A program made the position numbers and the translations under genes. DNA of 64,000 nt from Neobacillus terrae (GTDB lineage Bacteria; Bacillota; Bacilli; Bacillales; Cytobacillaceae): contig NZ_JAAOEO010000013.1 of the NCBI RefSeq assembly GCF_011393025.1, positions 60,259-124,258 of the forward strand, read 5' to 3'. The notes under the pieces were generated by a model. The model ran no database searches. It was not told the DNA's origin and saw nothing but the letters and a program-made list of their open reading frames with translations. This document shows, piece after piece, positions 27,229 to 36,457 of this stretch (positions are counted from its first letter, which is position 1; each line of letters opens with the position of its first letter).

Positions 27229-28878
27229 TCAAAGTTTAAATTTCGCGATAGTTGTTTGTAATTCTTCCGCTAAGTGAGCTAAAGATTGAGATGCAGCATT
27301 TACTTCCTGCATAGTGGCTAATTGCTGTTCTGATGCAGAAGCTACTTCGAGTGTGTTTTTCGATGTGTGACTGGCAACCGTGGCCATTTCATTAACAATC
27401 ACTGCAACTTCTTCTGAACCAGAACTGATTTCTTGTGACACAGCAGAAATACTATTAATTTGTTCACCGATTTCATCCATTGAATTAAGTATTTCCGTAA
27501 AAGCTGTTTCTGTATTATGAGCAATACCCAGACCATCTGAAACTTTTTCTTTAACATCATTAATCGATTTTACCGTTCCATCTGTGTCTACTTGGATTTC
27601 CTTAACAAGATTTGAGATTTGGCCTGAGAACCTGCGAGTCTGTTCGGCTAATTTCCGTACTTCATCTGCAACCACTGCGAAGCCTTTACCAGACTCCCCT
27701 GCTCTTGCAGCCTCAATTGCTGCATTCAAAGCAAGCAAGTTAGTTTGGTCTGATATCTCCATGATTAACATGACAATTTTTCCTATATCGGATGAGTGAG
27801 AATGTAATTTTTTCACTTTCTCATCTGTTACAATTACTGAATCATGAATAAAGGTCATTTGCGATAATGTTTCCTTTACAAGACTTGCTCCATTAGTCGC
27901 CATTTGATTAGTGGAATGGGATAAGTCGGAAACTGACTCGACGCTTTCTGCTATCCTCGCAATTCCAAGCACAGTTTCTTCAACAGCCCTGGCAGATTCC
28001 TTAGATTTGGAGGTCTGTTGTTCCGCTCCTATTGACACCTGCTGAATAGCCGTTGTAATTTGTTCCGTACCTATCATGGTTTCATCAGCACTGGCCATTA
28101 ATTCTTCTGCGGAAGCAGCAACTTGAGTAGCACTTATCCCAACCTGCTGAATTACTTCCCGGAGATTATTACTCATTTTTTGAAAGGCAAGGTTAAGACT
28201 ATATATTTCATCCCTGCCTTTTACTTCGATTTCATTTACCGCCAGATTCCCCTGAGCAATTTCCTCGGCATTTTCCTTCAATCGGGTAATAGAGTTCACA
28301 ATATTTCTTGTCAGTAAAACAGAAAATGTTCCACTCCCAATAACAAGTATTACTACTGCAATAATCGAAAACATGATGATTGAACTAATTTTACTCTGCA
28401 AATCATTTTGCATTTGCTCATATTGAATATTAATCATTCTCTTTAACTCATAAACGTCGTTAATAATTCCTTTTGTCCGAAGGGATTGGCGTTTCACCTC
28501 TGCCTCATTAGATTCAACAACCGCCTTTTTGGCTTCTTTATAAAGCTCCACATATTTTAAATCGATTCTATCAACTAATTTTCTTTGGTCAGGATCTTTG
28601 ATGTTTTTATTTAAATTCCCCTGACTAACTTTTGTATTATCCAAATCTTTATTTACATCTACACTATTACTTGCAGACATATTCAAAGAATAGGAGCTTA
28701 AAGATTTCTGTAAACTATTTATTTGACCATTTAATGTTTCGACCATTACTAATCTATTTACTATTTCATTCGTTGAAGAGTTTAATGATTTCAATTGAAC
28801 GATGTTATAAGCAATAATGACAACAGATAACATCAAAGGGATAATAGACATTAATAAAATTTTCTGTTTTAAGCGCAT
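27229..28878 (-). CDS. Methyl-accepting chemotaxis protein
   Basis: 549 residues: membrane helix 1 (about 7-26), an extracellular helical domain (about 27-165, four-helix-bundle-like), membrane helix 2 (about 166-190), HAMP linker and a full signalling domain with the conserved hairpin tip EISDQTNLLALNAAIEAARAGE followed by GKGFAVVADEVRKLAEQT. It passes ligand information to CheA/CheW. It is 20 bp downstream of a binding lipoprotein gene and shares its promoter, so the lipoprotein may present ligand to it. Confidence 0.93.
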   Translation of the reverse strand: MRLKQKILLMSIIPLMLSVVIIAYNIVQLKSLNSSTNEIVNRLVMVETLNGQINSLQKSLSSYSLNMSASNSVDVNKDLDNTKVSQGNLNKNIKDPDQRKLVDRIDLKYVELYKEAKKAVVESNEAEVKRQSLRTKGIINDVYELKRMINIQYEQMQNDLQSKISSIIMFSIIAVVILVIGSGTFSVLLTRNIVNSITRLKENAEEIAQGNLAVNEIEVKGRDEIYSLNLAFQKMSNNLREVIQQVGISATQVAASAEELMASADETMIGTEQITTAIQQVSIGAEQQTSKSKESARAVEETVLGIARIAESVESVSDLSHSTNQMATNGASLVKETLSQMTFIHDSVIVTDEKVKKLHSHSSDIGKIVMLIMEISDQTNLLALNAAIEAARAGESGKGFAVVADEVRKLAEQTRRFSGQISNLVKEIQVDTDGTVKSINDVKEKVSDGLGIAHNTETAFTEILNSMDEIGEQINSISAVSQEISSGSEEVAVIVNEMATVASHTSKNTLEVASASEQQLATMQEVNAASQSLAHLAEELQTTIAKFKL

Positions 28879-28898
28879 TACTCAATTACCTCTCAATC

Positions 28899-29876
28899 TT
28901 ACGGTTCAATGGTAAGTGAACCAGATTCTAATTTTTCCTGCTGTGTTTTTAAAATGCTTTTTTCTTCCGCTGAAAGAGAAATAATACGAATAGGTGCTAG
29001 CCCAACGCCATTCTCTTTTATACCAAGTACCATATGCTTTCTCGTTAATGTATGGTTTGTTTTTAATTCTTTAGCCACATTGTATACGGCCACATCTATT
29101 TTCTTGAGCATTGAGGTGGTAACTGCTTTTTCTGCTATATAAAATTGATCACTATCTACACCAAAACCAAATACTCCTGACCGCTGGGCCTCTAATAACG
29201 CTCCTACTCCAGTAAATCCCGCCGCAGGATATATATAATCCGCCTTTTTTTGAATCATACCTTTTGCAATCTGAGCTCCTAATTTATCATCACCAAAACT
29301 GCCAGCATAATTTGAAATAACAACAGCATTAGGGTTCGTTTGTTTTACCCCTGCTATAAATCCCTTTTCAAATTTCCTTATTAAAGGAACATCCATACCG
29401 CCCAAAAATCCCACCACATTACTCTTTGTTTTCATACCTGCAATTAATCCAAGTAAGTAGGAACCTTCCTCTTCCTTAAAGGTTAATGAGTAAATATTAG
29501 GTAAATCCGAAACTCCATCTATTAATAAAAACTTTTGTTTTGGATATTTTTTTGCTGTTTTCTCTAAAGCTTCTTGCATAGCAAAGCCCAAACCTATTAT
29601 CAAATCATTTTTACTTTTAACTAAATCCTCCAGGCCCTTCTCGTATGTTTTTGTCTCTTTAATTTCCCGATAGTCAAAGGAGATATTAAGTTCATCCCTC
29701 GCTTTTTCCAATCCGGTAAATCCAGCATCTGAAAATGATTGGTCACCAAGTCCAACATCAGATAACATGATGCCAATCTTTACTCTTGGCTTACCCTCTG
29801 CCTTATCTTTATTAGAGTTTGAACAACCCGTCATAATTAACAAAACTGATAATAAAATGAACACTATTTTTCTCAA
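28899..29876 (-). CDS. BMP-family (PnrA/Med-like) binding lipoprotein
   Basis: About 325 residues. Lipoprotein signal with lipobox MTGC, then a BMP-type fold: KIGIMLSDVGLGDQSFSDAGFTGLEKA at the N-lobe, VVGFLGGMDVPLIRKFEKGFIAGV and YPAAGFTGVGALLEAQ. Family members bind nucleosides or act as regulators (Med); no permease or ATPase is present here. TTG 29876 is preferred because GGAGAGAG lies 4-6 nt before it and gives a proper signal peptide; the frame opens at 29912. It is first in an operon with the chemoreceptor. Confidence 0.85.
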   Translation of the reverse strand: MRKIVFILLSVLLIMTGCSNSNKDKAEGKPRVKIGIMLSDVGLGDQSFSDAGFTGLEKARDELNISFDYREIKETKTYEKGLEDLVKSKNDLIIGLGFAMQEALEKTAKKYPKQKFLLIDGVSDLPNIYSLTFKEEEGSYLLGLIAGMKTKSNVVGFLGGMDVPLIRKFEKGFIAGVKQTNPNAVVISNYAGSFGDDKLGAQIAKGMIQKKADYIYPAAGFTGVGALLEAQRSGVFGFGVDSDQFYIAEKAVTTSMLKKIDVAVYNVAKELKTNHTLTRKHMVLGIKENGVGLAPIRIISLSAEEKSILKTQQEKLESGSLTIEP

Positions 29877-29943
29877 CTTACTCTCTCCATTCAGCCTATA
29901 ACCTCTACACATTTACAGAGATATACTTTTACTTTCACGCATT

Positions 29944-29970
29944 ATATCGGTATAACATTAATGAAGTTGA
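29944..29970 (-). promoter_or_regulatory. Sigma-D-like (motility) promoter of the lipoprotein-chemoreceptor operon
   Basis: On the minus strand TCAA, a 15-bp spacer and ACCGATAT, against the Bacillus sigma-D consensus TAAA-N15-GCCGATAT (10 of 12 positions). It lies about 70 bp before the lipoprotein start, as expected for a chemotaxis operon. Confidence 0.7.
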
Positions 29971-30099
29971 GTAATTAGGAATTATTCTATCTTTTAAATT
30001 AATTCAAAACATTCTTTTTCTGTTTTCTTCATAATTATTGCTACTATCATTAGAAATAAATGTCTATCATTTGAGTCACTTCCATGCGATCATTGAATT
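29971..30099. other. Intergenic part upstream of the sigma-D promoter
   Basis: AT-rich, no open frame with signals. The rest of the 29913-30408 spacer holds two minus-strand terminator hairpins (listed separately) and about 230 bp (30136-30369) in which I see no gene. Confidence 0.5.
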
Positions 30100-30135
30100 C
30101 AAAAAAATGGATTAATCCTATTAGGACCAATCCAT
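30100..30135 (-). terminator. Second terminator downstream of the beta-glucan operon
   Basis: ATGGATT and AATCCAT (30107-30113, 30129-30135) form a stem; seven T residues follow on the minus strand. Confidence 0.7.
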
Positions 30136-30369
30136 CAGTAATTTAATTACAATATCTCGAATGTATAATCTACGAAATAAATCTCTATATATAGAATAAA
30201 AAAAAACTGAGTACAGACGATTGAATAAGTCCTTTTAATCTTTGATTAGGAGCATTGGAAACCTCCAGAGGCTCGCGAACTAGAACAGTCCAATCTACTT
30301 CTTGATAGCCATTTCACTGTATGTAACACTTGATTTTCCATTTTGCCAATTTTAAATAAAAGTGGTTAT

Positions 30370-30396
30370 AAAAAGCTTGTTGAATGACATTCAAGC
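30370..30396 (-). terminator. Terminator of the LacI-family gene
   Basis: On the minus strand GCTTGAATG pairs with CATTCAACAAGC (two-base bulge), followed by TTTTTATAA, shortly after the stop codon. Confidence 0.7.
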
Positions 30397-30408
30397 AGAA
30401 GTTGGATA

Positions 30409-31374
30409 TTAATTTGAATTTACTGAGTCTCCATCGATCAATGTGACATAAATACGTTCATGTTCTACAGGTTCATCAGCTAGTAGTTTAAGTAGGTGTT
30501 CAGCTGCTAAAGCTCCCCACTTTTGTTCAGAATAATCAATAGTTGCGAGCCGTGGTCGAATATATTGTGCAACCTCTATATTGTCAAATCCAATAATATG
30601 AATATGTTCTCCTACACACAAACCTGTTTTAGCTAAATAATTATACATACCAATAGCCATTTCATCATTAAGGCAAAATACAGCCACTGGCTCCGAATAC
30701 TCTTTTACAATTTGTTCTGCAGCCCGTTCACCAGCTTGTTTATTAAAGTTTCCTTCAATTTGGACAAATTGAACATGCTCGTATCGCTTTACCGCTTGCC
30801 TTGCAGCTTGAAGGCGCTGATTGGAATCATAAGTGAAGCTCGGTCCAGTAACAGCGTAAATTTTACGGTGACCTTTCTCAATCAAGTAGTCAATTGCTAA
30901 CGTAGCCCCCGCTTTATTATCCAGAAGCACTTGATTTATGTTAGGGTGCTTCAATTCACGATCCAAAACAACTAATTTATGCCCTCGGTTTGCGTAGTTA
31001 ATTAATTCTTCACTTGAGAAAGTAGCATCTAGTATAATTGCACCGTCAATCATACGTTCCGGAAGAAAGCGATGAGATTCCCTTCCGGTGCAAACGATAA
31101 GTTCATATCCTTTCAGGCTTAAGGCTTCCTGCATTCCCTGTAATAGCTGTCCGTAAAAAGCACCGCCGTAATTGGTAAGAAAGACTCCAATAATTCTGGT
31201 TTCTTGTTTTTTTAGGGATCGTGCAGCTGCGTTTGGAATATAATTCAATTCATTGGCAATGGCAATAATTTTGGCTGCTGTTTCTTCTGTTACTTTTGGG
31301 TTGCCATTTAAGGCATATGAAACAGTTGAGATAGAAACGCCAGCCTTTTTAGCGATATCTTTTATACTTACCAC
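30409..31374 (-). CDS. LacI-family repressor of the beta-1,2-glucan locus
   Basis: About 321 residues with an N-terminal helix-turn-helix (SIKDIAKKAGVSISTVSYALNG), hinge (YIPNAAARSLKKQ) and a sugar-binding-like effector domain. GTG 31374 is preferred because AGGAGAG lies 6 nt upstream; the frame opens at 31416. It is the last gene of the GH3-GH94-GH13 operon and the likely reader of the GAAACGTTTC palindromes at 38650-38947 and 43875-43884, which would give autoregulation. The assignment to those sites is inferred from position. Confidence 0.88.
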   Translation of the reverse strand: MVSIKDIAKKAGVSISTVSYALNGNPKVTEETAAKIIAIANELNYIPNAAARSLKKQETRIIGVFLTNYGGAFYGQLLQGMQEALSLKGYELIVCTGRESHRFLPERMIDGAIILDATFSSEELINYANRGHKLVVLDRELKHPNINQVLLDNKAGATLAIDYLIEKGHRKIYAVTGPSFTYDSNQRLQAARQAVKRYEHVQFVQIEGNFNKQAGERAAEQIVKEYSEPVAVFCLNDEMAIGMYNYLAKTGLCVGEHIHIIGFDNIEVAQYIRPRLATIDYSEQKWGALAAEHLLKLLADEPVEHERIYVTLIDGDSVNSN

Positions 31375-31438
31375 TTTGTTCTCTCCTATCAGCTTATCGT
31401 AATAATTATTATACATTGTTCCAAGTTTAATAATTATA

Positions 31439-33064
31439 TTAATTATTTATATTTGACTTAAAAACGATAGCCTCGTACGGGCGCAATTTCCCAATTAACG
31501 GGCTGGTTTCATAATTCTTTAGAAGTATTTCACCAGTTAGCAGAGTCTTTGTTAAGTCACAATCAATAATTTTATCGGTAAAATTACAAAAAACTGATAC
31601 GCAATCGTTTTCCCATATTCTTTTGTATGCAAATAACTCCGGTTCAGTCTCTAATAAATTATAATCACCATAAACAATCAAATTCATATTTTTTCTCAGG
31701 AATATTAACTTTTGATAATATCGAAAAATAGATTGAGATGACAGACGGTCATTCTTTGCATTAATATCAACATAATTAGGGTTTAAGGAAATCCATGGGG
31801 TTCCTTCAGTAAAACCTGCCATAGGTGAGGAATTCCATTGCATAGGCGTCCGGGCATTATCCCTGCCTTTGGCATGAATTGAAGCAAAAATTTGTTCTTC
31901 TGTATATCCTTTTTGAAGCCGTTCCCTATACATTTGATAGGTTTCAATATCTCGATAAAAGGACAGGTCAGTAAAATGAACGTTGGTCATTCCAATCTCC
32001 TCTCCTTGATAGATAAAAGGGGTTCCGCGCATTAAATGTAGAAGTGTTCCTAGCATTGTTGCACTTTCATAACGATAAACAGAATCATTTCCCCACCTTG
32101 AAATAATCCTTGGCTGATCATGATTACTCCAAAATAGACTGTTCCATCCTTTAGCCTCTAACCCATTTTGCCAGTGGGATAAAACTCGTTTTAAGTCATT
32201 TAGATCTAATGGCTTTAAATCCCATTTTTGTTTGCCAGGTTCTTCATCAAGGGCTATATGCTCAAATGAAAAAATCATACTTAGTTCCTTTTGGTCTGGA
32301 TCAGTATACAAAAGAGCCTGTGATAAATCAGCTCCCCCGGTTTCACCAACTGTAACGACCTCCTGTCCCTGCAGAACTTTTTTGTTCATCTCTTGTAGAT
32401 ATTTATGAAGGAGGGGGCCATTTGCAATTATATTAGAGTCAATTTCTTTTCCAATTAAATCAATCACATCAAAGCGAAATCCCTTTATTCCTTTATTAAT
32501 CCAAAACTTCATCACTTCATACATAGCCCTGCGGACGGGCGGGTAGTGCCAGTTTAAGTCAGGCTGTTTCTTACTAAACATGTGTAAAAAATATTGATTG
32601 GTCTCGCTGCTATATTCCCAAGCACTTCCACCAAAAATAGACCGCAATTCACTTGGAGGCTGTTCCCCTTTTCCATCCCGCCACACATAATAGTTTCGGT
32701 AAGGACTTTTTATATCTCGGCTGGCCTCGATAAACCATGGATGTTCGTCGGAGGTATGGTTGGCCACTATATCCATCATAATTCCAATTCCTCGTTGGGA
32801 AGCTTCAAAAATCAGCTGGTCCATGTCTTTCATGGTTCCATATTCGGGATTAATAGAGTAGTAATCACTGATATCATACCCGTTATCATCATTTGGCGAG
32901 GCATAGACAGGACAAAGCCAAATGATATCCACACCTAGTTCTTGAATGTAATCAAGTCTCGAAATAATCCCTTGAAGATCCCCTATTCCATCTCCATTTG
33001 AATCTTGAAAACTTCTAGGATAAATTTGATAGACAACACTTTTATGCCACCATTCAGGCTTCAT
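31439..33064 (-). CDS. GH13 alpha-glucosidase, oligo-1,6-glucosidase type (MalL-like)
   Basis: 541 residues. Catalytic set: Asp nucleophile in GFRFDVIDLIG (about 198), acid/base Glu in VTVGETGG (about 242) and stabilising Asp in WSNHDQPRI (about 315). A calcium-site-like loop (DSNGDGIGDLQGI) is at the N-terminus. Val after the nucleophile is typical of alpha-1,6-acting members, against Ala or Thr in alpha-1,4 ones. No signal peptide, so cytoplasmic. It is third in an operon otherwise devoted to beta-1,2-glucan; the reason is unclear. Confidence 0.87.
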   Translation of the reverse strand: MKPEWWHKSVVYQIYPRSFQDSNGDGIGDLQGIISRLDYIQELGVDIIWLCPVYASPNDDNGYDISDYYSINPEYGTMKDMDQLIFEASQRGIGIMMDIVANHTSDEHPWFIEASRDIKSPYRNYYVWRDGKGEQPPSELRSIFGGSAWEYSSETNQYFLHMFSKKQPDLNWHYPPVRRAMYEVMKFWINKGIKGFRFDVIDLIGKEIDSNIIANGPLLHKYLQEMNKKVLQGQEVVTVGETGGADLSQALLYTDPDQKELSMIFSFEHIALDEEPGKQKWDLKPLDLNDLKRVLSHWQNGLEAKGWNSLFWSNHDQPRIISRWGNDSVYRYESATMLGTLLHLMRGTPFIYQGEEIGMTNVHFTDLSFYRDIETYQMYRERLQKGYTEEQIFASIHAKGRDNARTPMQWNSSPMAGFTEGTPWISLNPNYVDINAKNDRLSSQSIFRYYQKLIFLRKNMNLIVYGDYNLLETEPELFAYKRIWENDCVSVFCNFTDKIIDCDLTKTLLTGEILLKNYETSPLIGKLRPYEAIVFKSNINN

Positions 33065-33084
33065 ATGGACACTCCCTTTTTAAA

Positions 33085-33116
33085 AATAAGAAAAGCCGCG
33101 GTCAACCTCTGACCGC
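33085..33116 (-). terminator. Internal (partial) terminator after the GH94 gene
   Basis: On the minus strand GCGGTCA (33116-33110) pairs with TGACCGC (33104-33098), then GGCTTTTCTTATTTTT. In a 60-bp gap within an operon it probably lowers expression of the GH13 and LacI genes. Confidence 0.65.
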
Positions 33117-33124
33117 TGGCCTCT

Positions 33125-36100
33125 CTACATATAAATTTCAATTGTATGTTCACTATCAGCCAACAGCTGTTGAAGCTCCTGCTTTGCAATTCTAACTCCC
33201 GTTTGGCGGTATCGGTTACCGATTGTTTCAACGGAAGCCTCATTACCATTGATGACAACACGTCTCACGGCATTACCTTCAACGTGATAGATAAAGGTCA
33301 CCGGTTGATTTTTCACCGTAAATTGGAATTCAAGTCCATCGAGGTCCTGAGAGAGAACTGGGTCAATAATCAAATCCTCCCCGTCCAAACGAATCCCAAG
33401 ACTGTTTGAAATCAACTGGTTCATATAAATTCCAGGGCCGCTTGAGTAAATGCGCCAGCCGCCTTTTACCGGTACAGTGCCTTGACGAAGCTGTTCAAAC
33501 TGCTCTCCGGCATCATAACGGGTATTAAATTTGCCATCAGAGCTGCTAAAATAAGCGTTGCTTTGTCTCCGCTCTGCATTTGGAACTACCTCTTGAATGC
33601 CGATAGGATTAATAACCTCTAATCCCTTCCAAACTTCCCCGGCCTTTCCAAGCTTCGCCATTGCTTCAATAAAGCGAATATGGGCGTGCACATATTGAAG
33701 ACCGACTTCACGGCCAAAATTGGATGCTTGTTCAGCCCGTTTAAAGTGAGTGCTGACACCGCCAGCATAGTTAGCAGGACGGTCCATTAAGCGGACACCA
33801 TCTGGATGGTAAAGCTTCTCTTTAATTATTTGATAATGAGATTCCGCACTTTCTGGTGTTAAAAGCTCGGAAATAATGCCGCGATTCATCGGAAGAAGAC
33901 GATAATGAACGCCTGTTTTCTCATCAGTTGGATGAAGCATCAATTCGGCTTCACCTGGCTTTTCCATATAGACAAATCCAGGAAGGACGTCTGTTTGCAG
34001 CATATATTTATTAAAATCAGCTTCAATTCCTTTAGCTAACGCTTGAAGCTCCTTCGCTTCTTCCTCGTCTATATCCACCATTATCTGTGAGAGCTGGTTT
34101 AGAACCTGGTATGCCAGTGCAACTGTCCAGCCGCTCACCATATATTTTTTCAAGTTGGCATTGGCCGGTTGCAGGGTATCATCCCAATCCCCATCTCCAT
34201 AAGAGGATAAATAGGTATCATGAATGAAATGACTTGTAATATAAGAAATTTCTTTTTTCGCATGTTCAAAAATCGTAGCATGTTCTTCGGTAAACTCGAA
34301 GCTTCCCTTCTTTGTAAAAGGAACCTTTTCTTTCAAAATCCCAAAATCCTTGGTAATTGCTAGATAATCACTCAATACCTTTAACGGCCAAACAATGATA
34401 TCGCCGTGGCTATCCTCTTGTTGGATTCGATAATATTGATCGAACATGAACCATTGTGGCCAGTTGCCATCATCCTCATATTGATGGGAATAAACGGTCT
34501 TAATGATTTCACGTACGGAATCATATTTTTGTGTCGCAAGGAAGTATTCAGACGGTCCTTGGCAGACATCACGCGTACCCCATGCAGCTCCGCCATATTG
34601 TTCCAGTCCATGAGGAACGGAGTAATGAACGAGCATATTATGCGTATACCACCATGCTAAGTCATTGAATTTCTCCATTTTTTCATTCAAGCTTAAATGG
34701 AACCCATTCATTAAAGAACGGTAAAATTCACGGTATTTAGCGATTTCTTCTTCCATTTCGATCGGAGCAAATGGCAATTTTTCACCGCGGAGAAGGCCTT
34801 GAATGGTCATCGTCCATTCAGAAGTTCCGCCTACTTCAACCACTAACAGAGATGCTTCAGCTAAAGGCTGCTCATCCTTAACCTCAATCTTGGCACCTGT
34901 TACTTGCATGCGATAACGAAGATTTGGATAAACTTTTGCACTGTCGGAATTCTCATCAGCAAACACAGAAATCACTTGGTCGTCCAATTTGAATTCGAAT
35001 CCTGTCTCATACTCGTTATTGTTCATTGAAACCTGATTCGTAACGAGGTAACGATAAGACTTCCCGCTTATAGAACGCACAGTCAATTGCAATTCAGGTG
35101 TATCCAGTGTTGTAAAGTTGGTAATAACGAACATTTCATCTGCAGTCTTGTAAAACCAACGGGCATAGTTAAAACCAAGCTCAAACATAGACGGCATGGT
35201 CAATAGGCGGAAAGCTCCATCGATTTCAACATAAATCCGCTGGCCGGAAGTTTTCATCACGTTCAGTGCATTTCTAGCATTGGTCAACATTTTATTAAAA
35301 GAAGTATTACCAACAACCACCTGTGAGTTAAAAATACCGTACATATAAGAGGTAGTTGTTAGTACATCCTCTCTCATTTTTGCATTATTGCCGGTCATAA
35401 GAATGTGACCATGCGGACGTTCAACAATAAGTTCTTTTTCCTTTAAAATCACATGTTCATGTGTGTCTGTGAAGAAGGATAATAGCGAATCTCCTTCCCG
35501 TTCCTCTTGATGACGTTCTGGATATAATTGGTTAATTTCCTCAAGAGTCATTGAAACGGTCTGTAACGGGGCTTCAATAGGAGTCACCAACTTTACTTGT
35601 TCCACCCTATGAGCTGCTTGTTGATTGTGCGCCTTAACTTTCATCCAAGCCTCTGTAACTTCTATTTCAAACTCTAATTCGGTAATAGCCGCATCATGGT
35701 TTTCTTTAAAAAGACTATAGAAAACAAATTGGGCTTCCCCTGCTAAATGAATCCGTTCAGACTGTAAGGCAGTATAAGCAAATTCATATTGATATACATC
35801 ATTAGAAAGCTGTTCCTTTGCTAACACCTCAGGCTCATTCGTTTCTTTATACGACAGCCCAAAAAATTGAAATCCATCAGTGGAAAAACCAGTTGCATTT
35901 GTTAATGCGCCTTGCTGCATATACGGGAACATTCCGTGCTGCGGCTGGTTCTGACGGGAACAAACGATGTACCCTTTATGAGCATGATCAAAAACCTTAT
36001 GGTCAATATATTGGGATAAAAAGGCCTCATTGGAGCGAACCGCCCCTTTTTCCGCTAAGCCTAAGTCCTGCCCGTAAATAACGTCAACTACTGCATCCTC

Positions 36101-36439
36101 ACCTTTTAATGTCACATCCCAGAACCAAACCCCTTGGTCCGTCAAAGAAAAGACAACTTTATACTCGATTCCCTTCACATTTCCCTGTGAGATCACACTT
36201 GTTTCGGTATAACTGACTTTACTGTTAGAATGGACCCCCAACAAAGGAAAGGCTTGAACCTTTCCTACATCATGAATACGTAAATAGAGATTATTTAATG
36301 AACCATCAATCGGATTGGCTATCCATTGATTTAGCATAATGTTTTTATATGCAGCTTCAAAAATATCCCCAGTGTTTATAAAGGTAAACTGATAATTCCC
36401 TTTTTTTATATGAAACTTTGAATCTGTCGTCGCTGTCAT
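33125..36439 (-). CDS. GH94-type 1,2-beta-oligoglucan phosphorylase
   Basis: 1104 residues, the length and layout of the sophorooligosaccharide phosphorylase of Listeria innocua (Lin1839 type): long N-terminal beta domains, then an (alpha/alpha)6 barrel with YGGAAWGTRDVCQGP near residue 610 and the YGDGDWDDTLQPAN catalytic segment near 750, and GREVGLQYVHAHIRF towards the end. It should phosphorolyse cytoplasmic beta-1,2-glucooligosaccharides to alpha-glucose 1-phosphate. No signal peptide. It follows the GH3 gene by 18 bp. GH94 relatives act on other beta-glucans; the linkage is inferred from the operon. Confidence 0.85.
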   Translation of the reverse strand: MTATTDSKFHIKKGNYQFTFINTGDIFEAAYKNIMLNQWIANPIDGSLNNLYLRIHDVGKVQAFPLLGVHSNSKVSYTETSVISQGNVKGIEYKVVFSLTDQGVWFWDVTLKGEDAVVDVIYGQDLGLAEKGAVRSNEAFLSQYIDHKVFDHAHKGYIVCSRQNQPQHGMFPYMQQGALTNATGFSTDGFQFFGLSYKETNEPEVLAKEQLSNDVYQYEFAYTALQSERIHLAGEAQFVFYSLFKENHDAAITELEFEIEVTEAWMKVKAHNQQAAHRVEQVKLVTPIEAPLQTVSMTLEEINQLYPERHQEEREGDSLLSFFTDTHEHVILKEKELIVERPHGHILMTGNNAKMREDVLTTTSYMYGIFNSQVVVGNTSFNKMLTNARNALNVMKTSGQRIYVEIDGAFRLLTMPSMFELGFNYARWFYKTADEMFVITNFTTLDTPELQLTVRSISGKSYRYLVTNQVSMNNNEYETGFEFKLDDQVISVFADENSDSAKVYPNLRYRMQVTGAKIEVKDEQPLAEASLLVVEVGGTSEWTMTIQGLLRGEKLPFAPIEMEEEIAKYREFYRSLMNGFHLSLNEKMEKFNDLAWWYTHNMLVHYSVPHGLEQYGGAAWGTRDVCQGPSEYFLATQKYDSVREIIKTVYSHQYEDDGNWPQWFMFDQYYRIQQEDSHGDIIVWPLKVLSDYLAITKDFGILKEKVPFTKKGSFEFTEEHATIFEHAKKEISYITSHFIHDTYLSSYGDGDWDDTLQPANANLKKYMVSGWTVALAYQVLNQLSQIMVDIDEEEAKELQALAKGIEADFNKYMLQTDVLPGFVYMEKPGEAELMLHPTDEKTGVHYRLLPMNRGIISELLTPESAESHYQIIKEKLYHPDGVRLMDRPANYAGGVSTHFKRAEQASNFGREVGLQYVHAHIRFIEAMAKLGKAGEVWKGLEVINPIGIQEVVPNAERRQSNAYFSSSDGKFNTRYDAGEQFEQLRQGTVPVKGGWRIYSSGPGIYMNQLISNSLGIRLDGEDLIIDPVLSQDLDGLEFQFTVKNQPVTFIYHVEGNAVRRVVINGNEASVETIGNRYRQTGVRIAKQELQQLLADSEHTIEIYM

Positions 36440-36457
36440 ATTGTTCTCCTCACTTAC

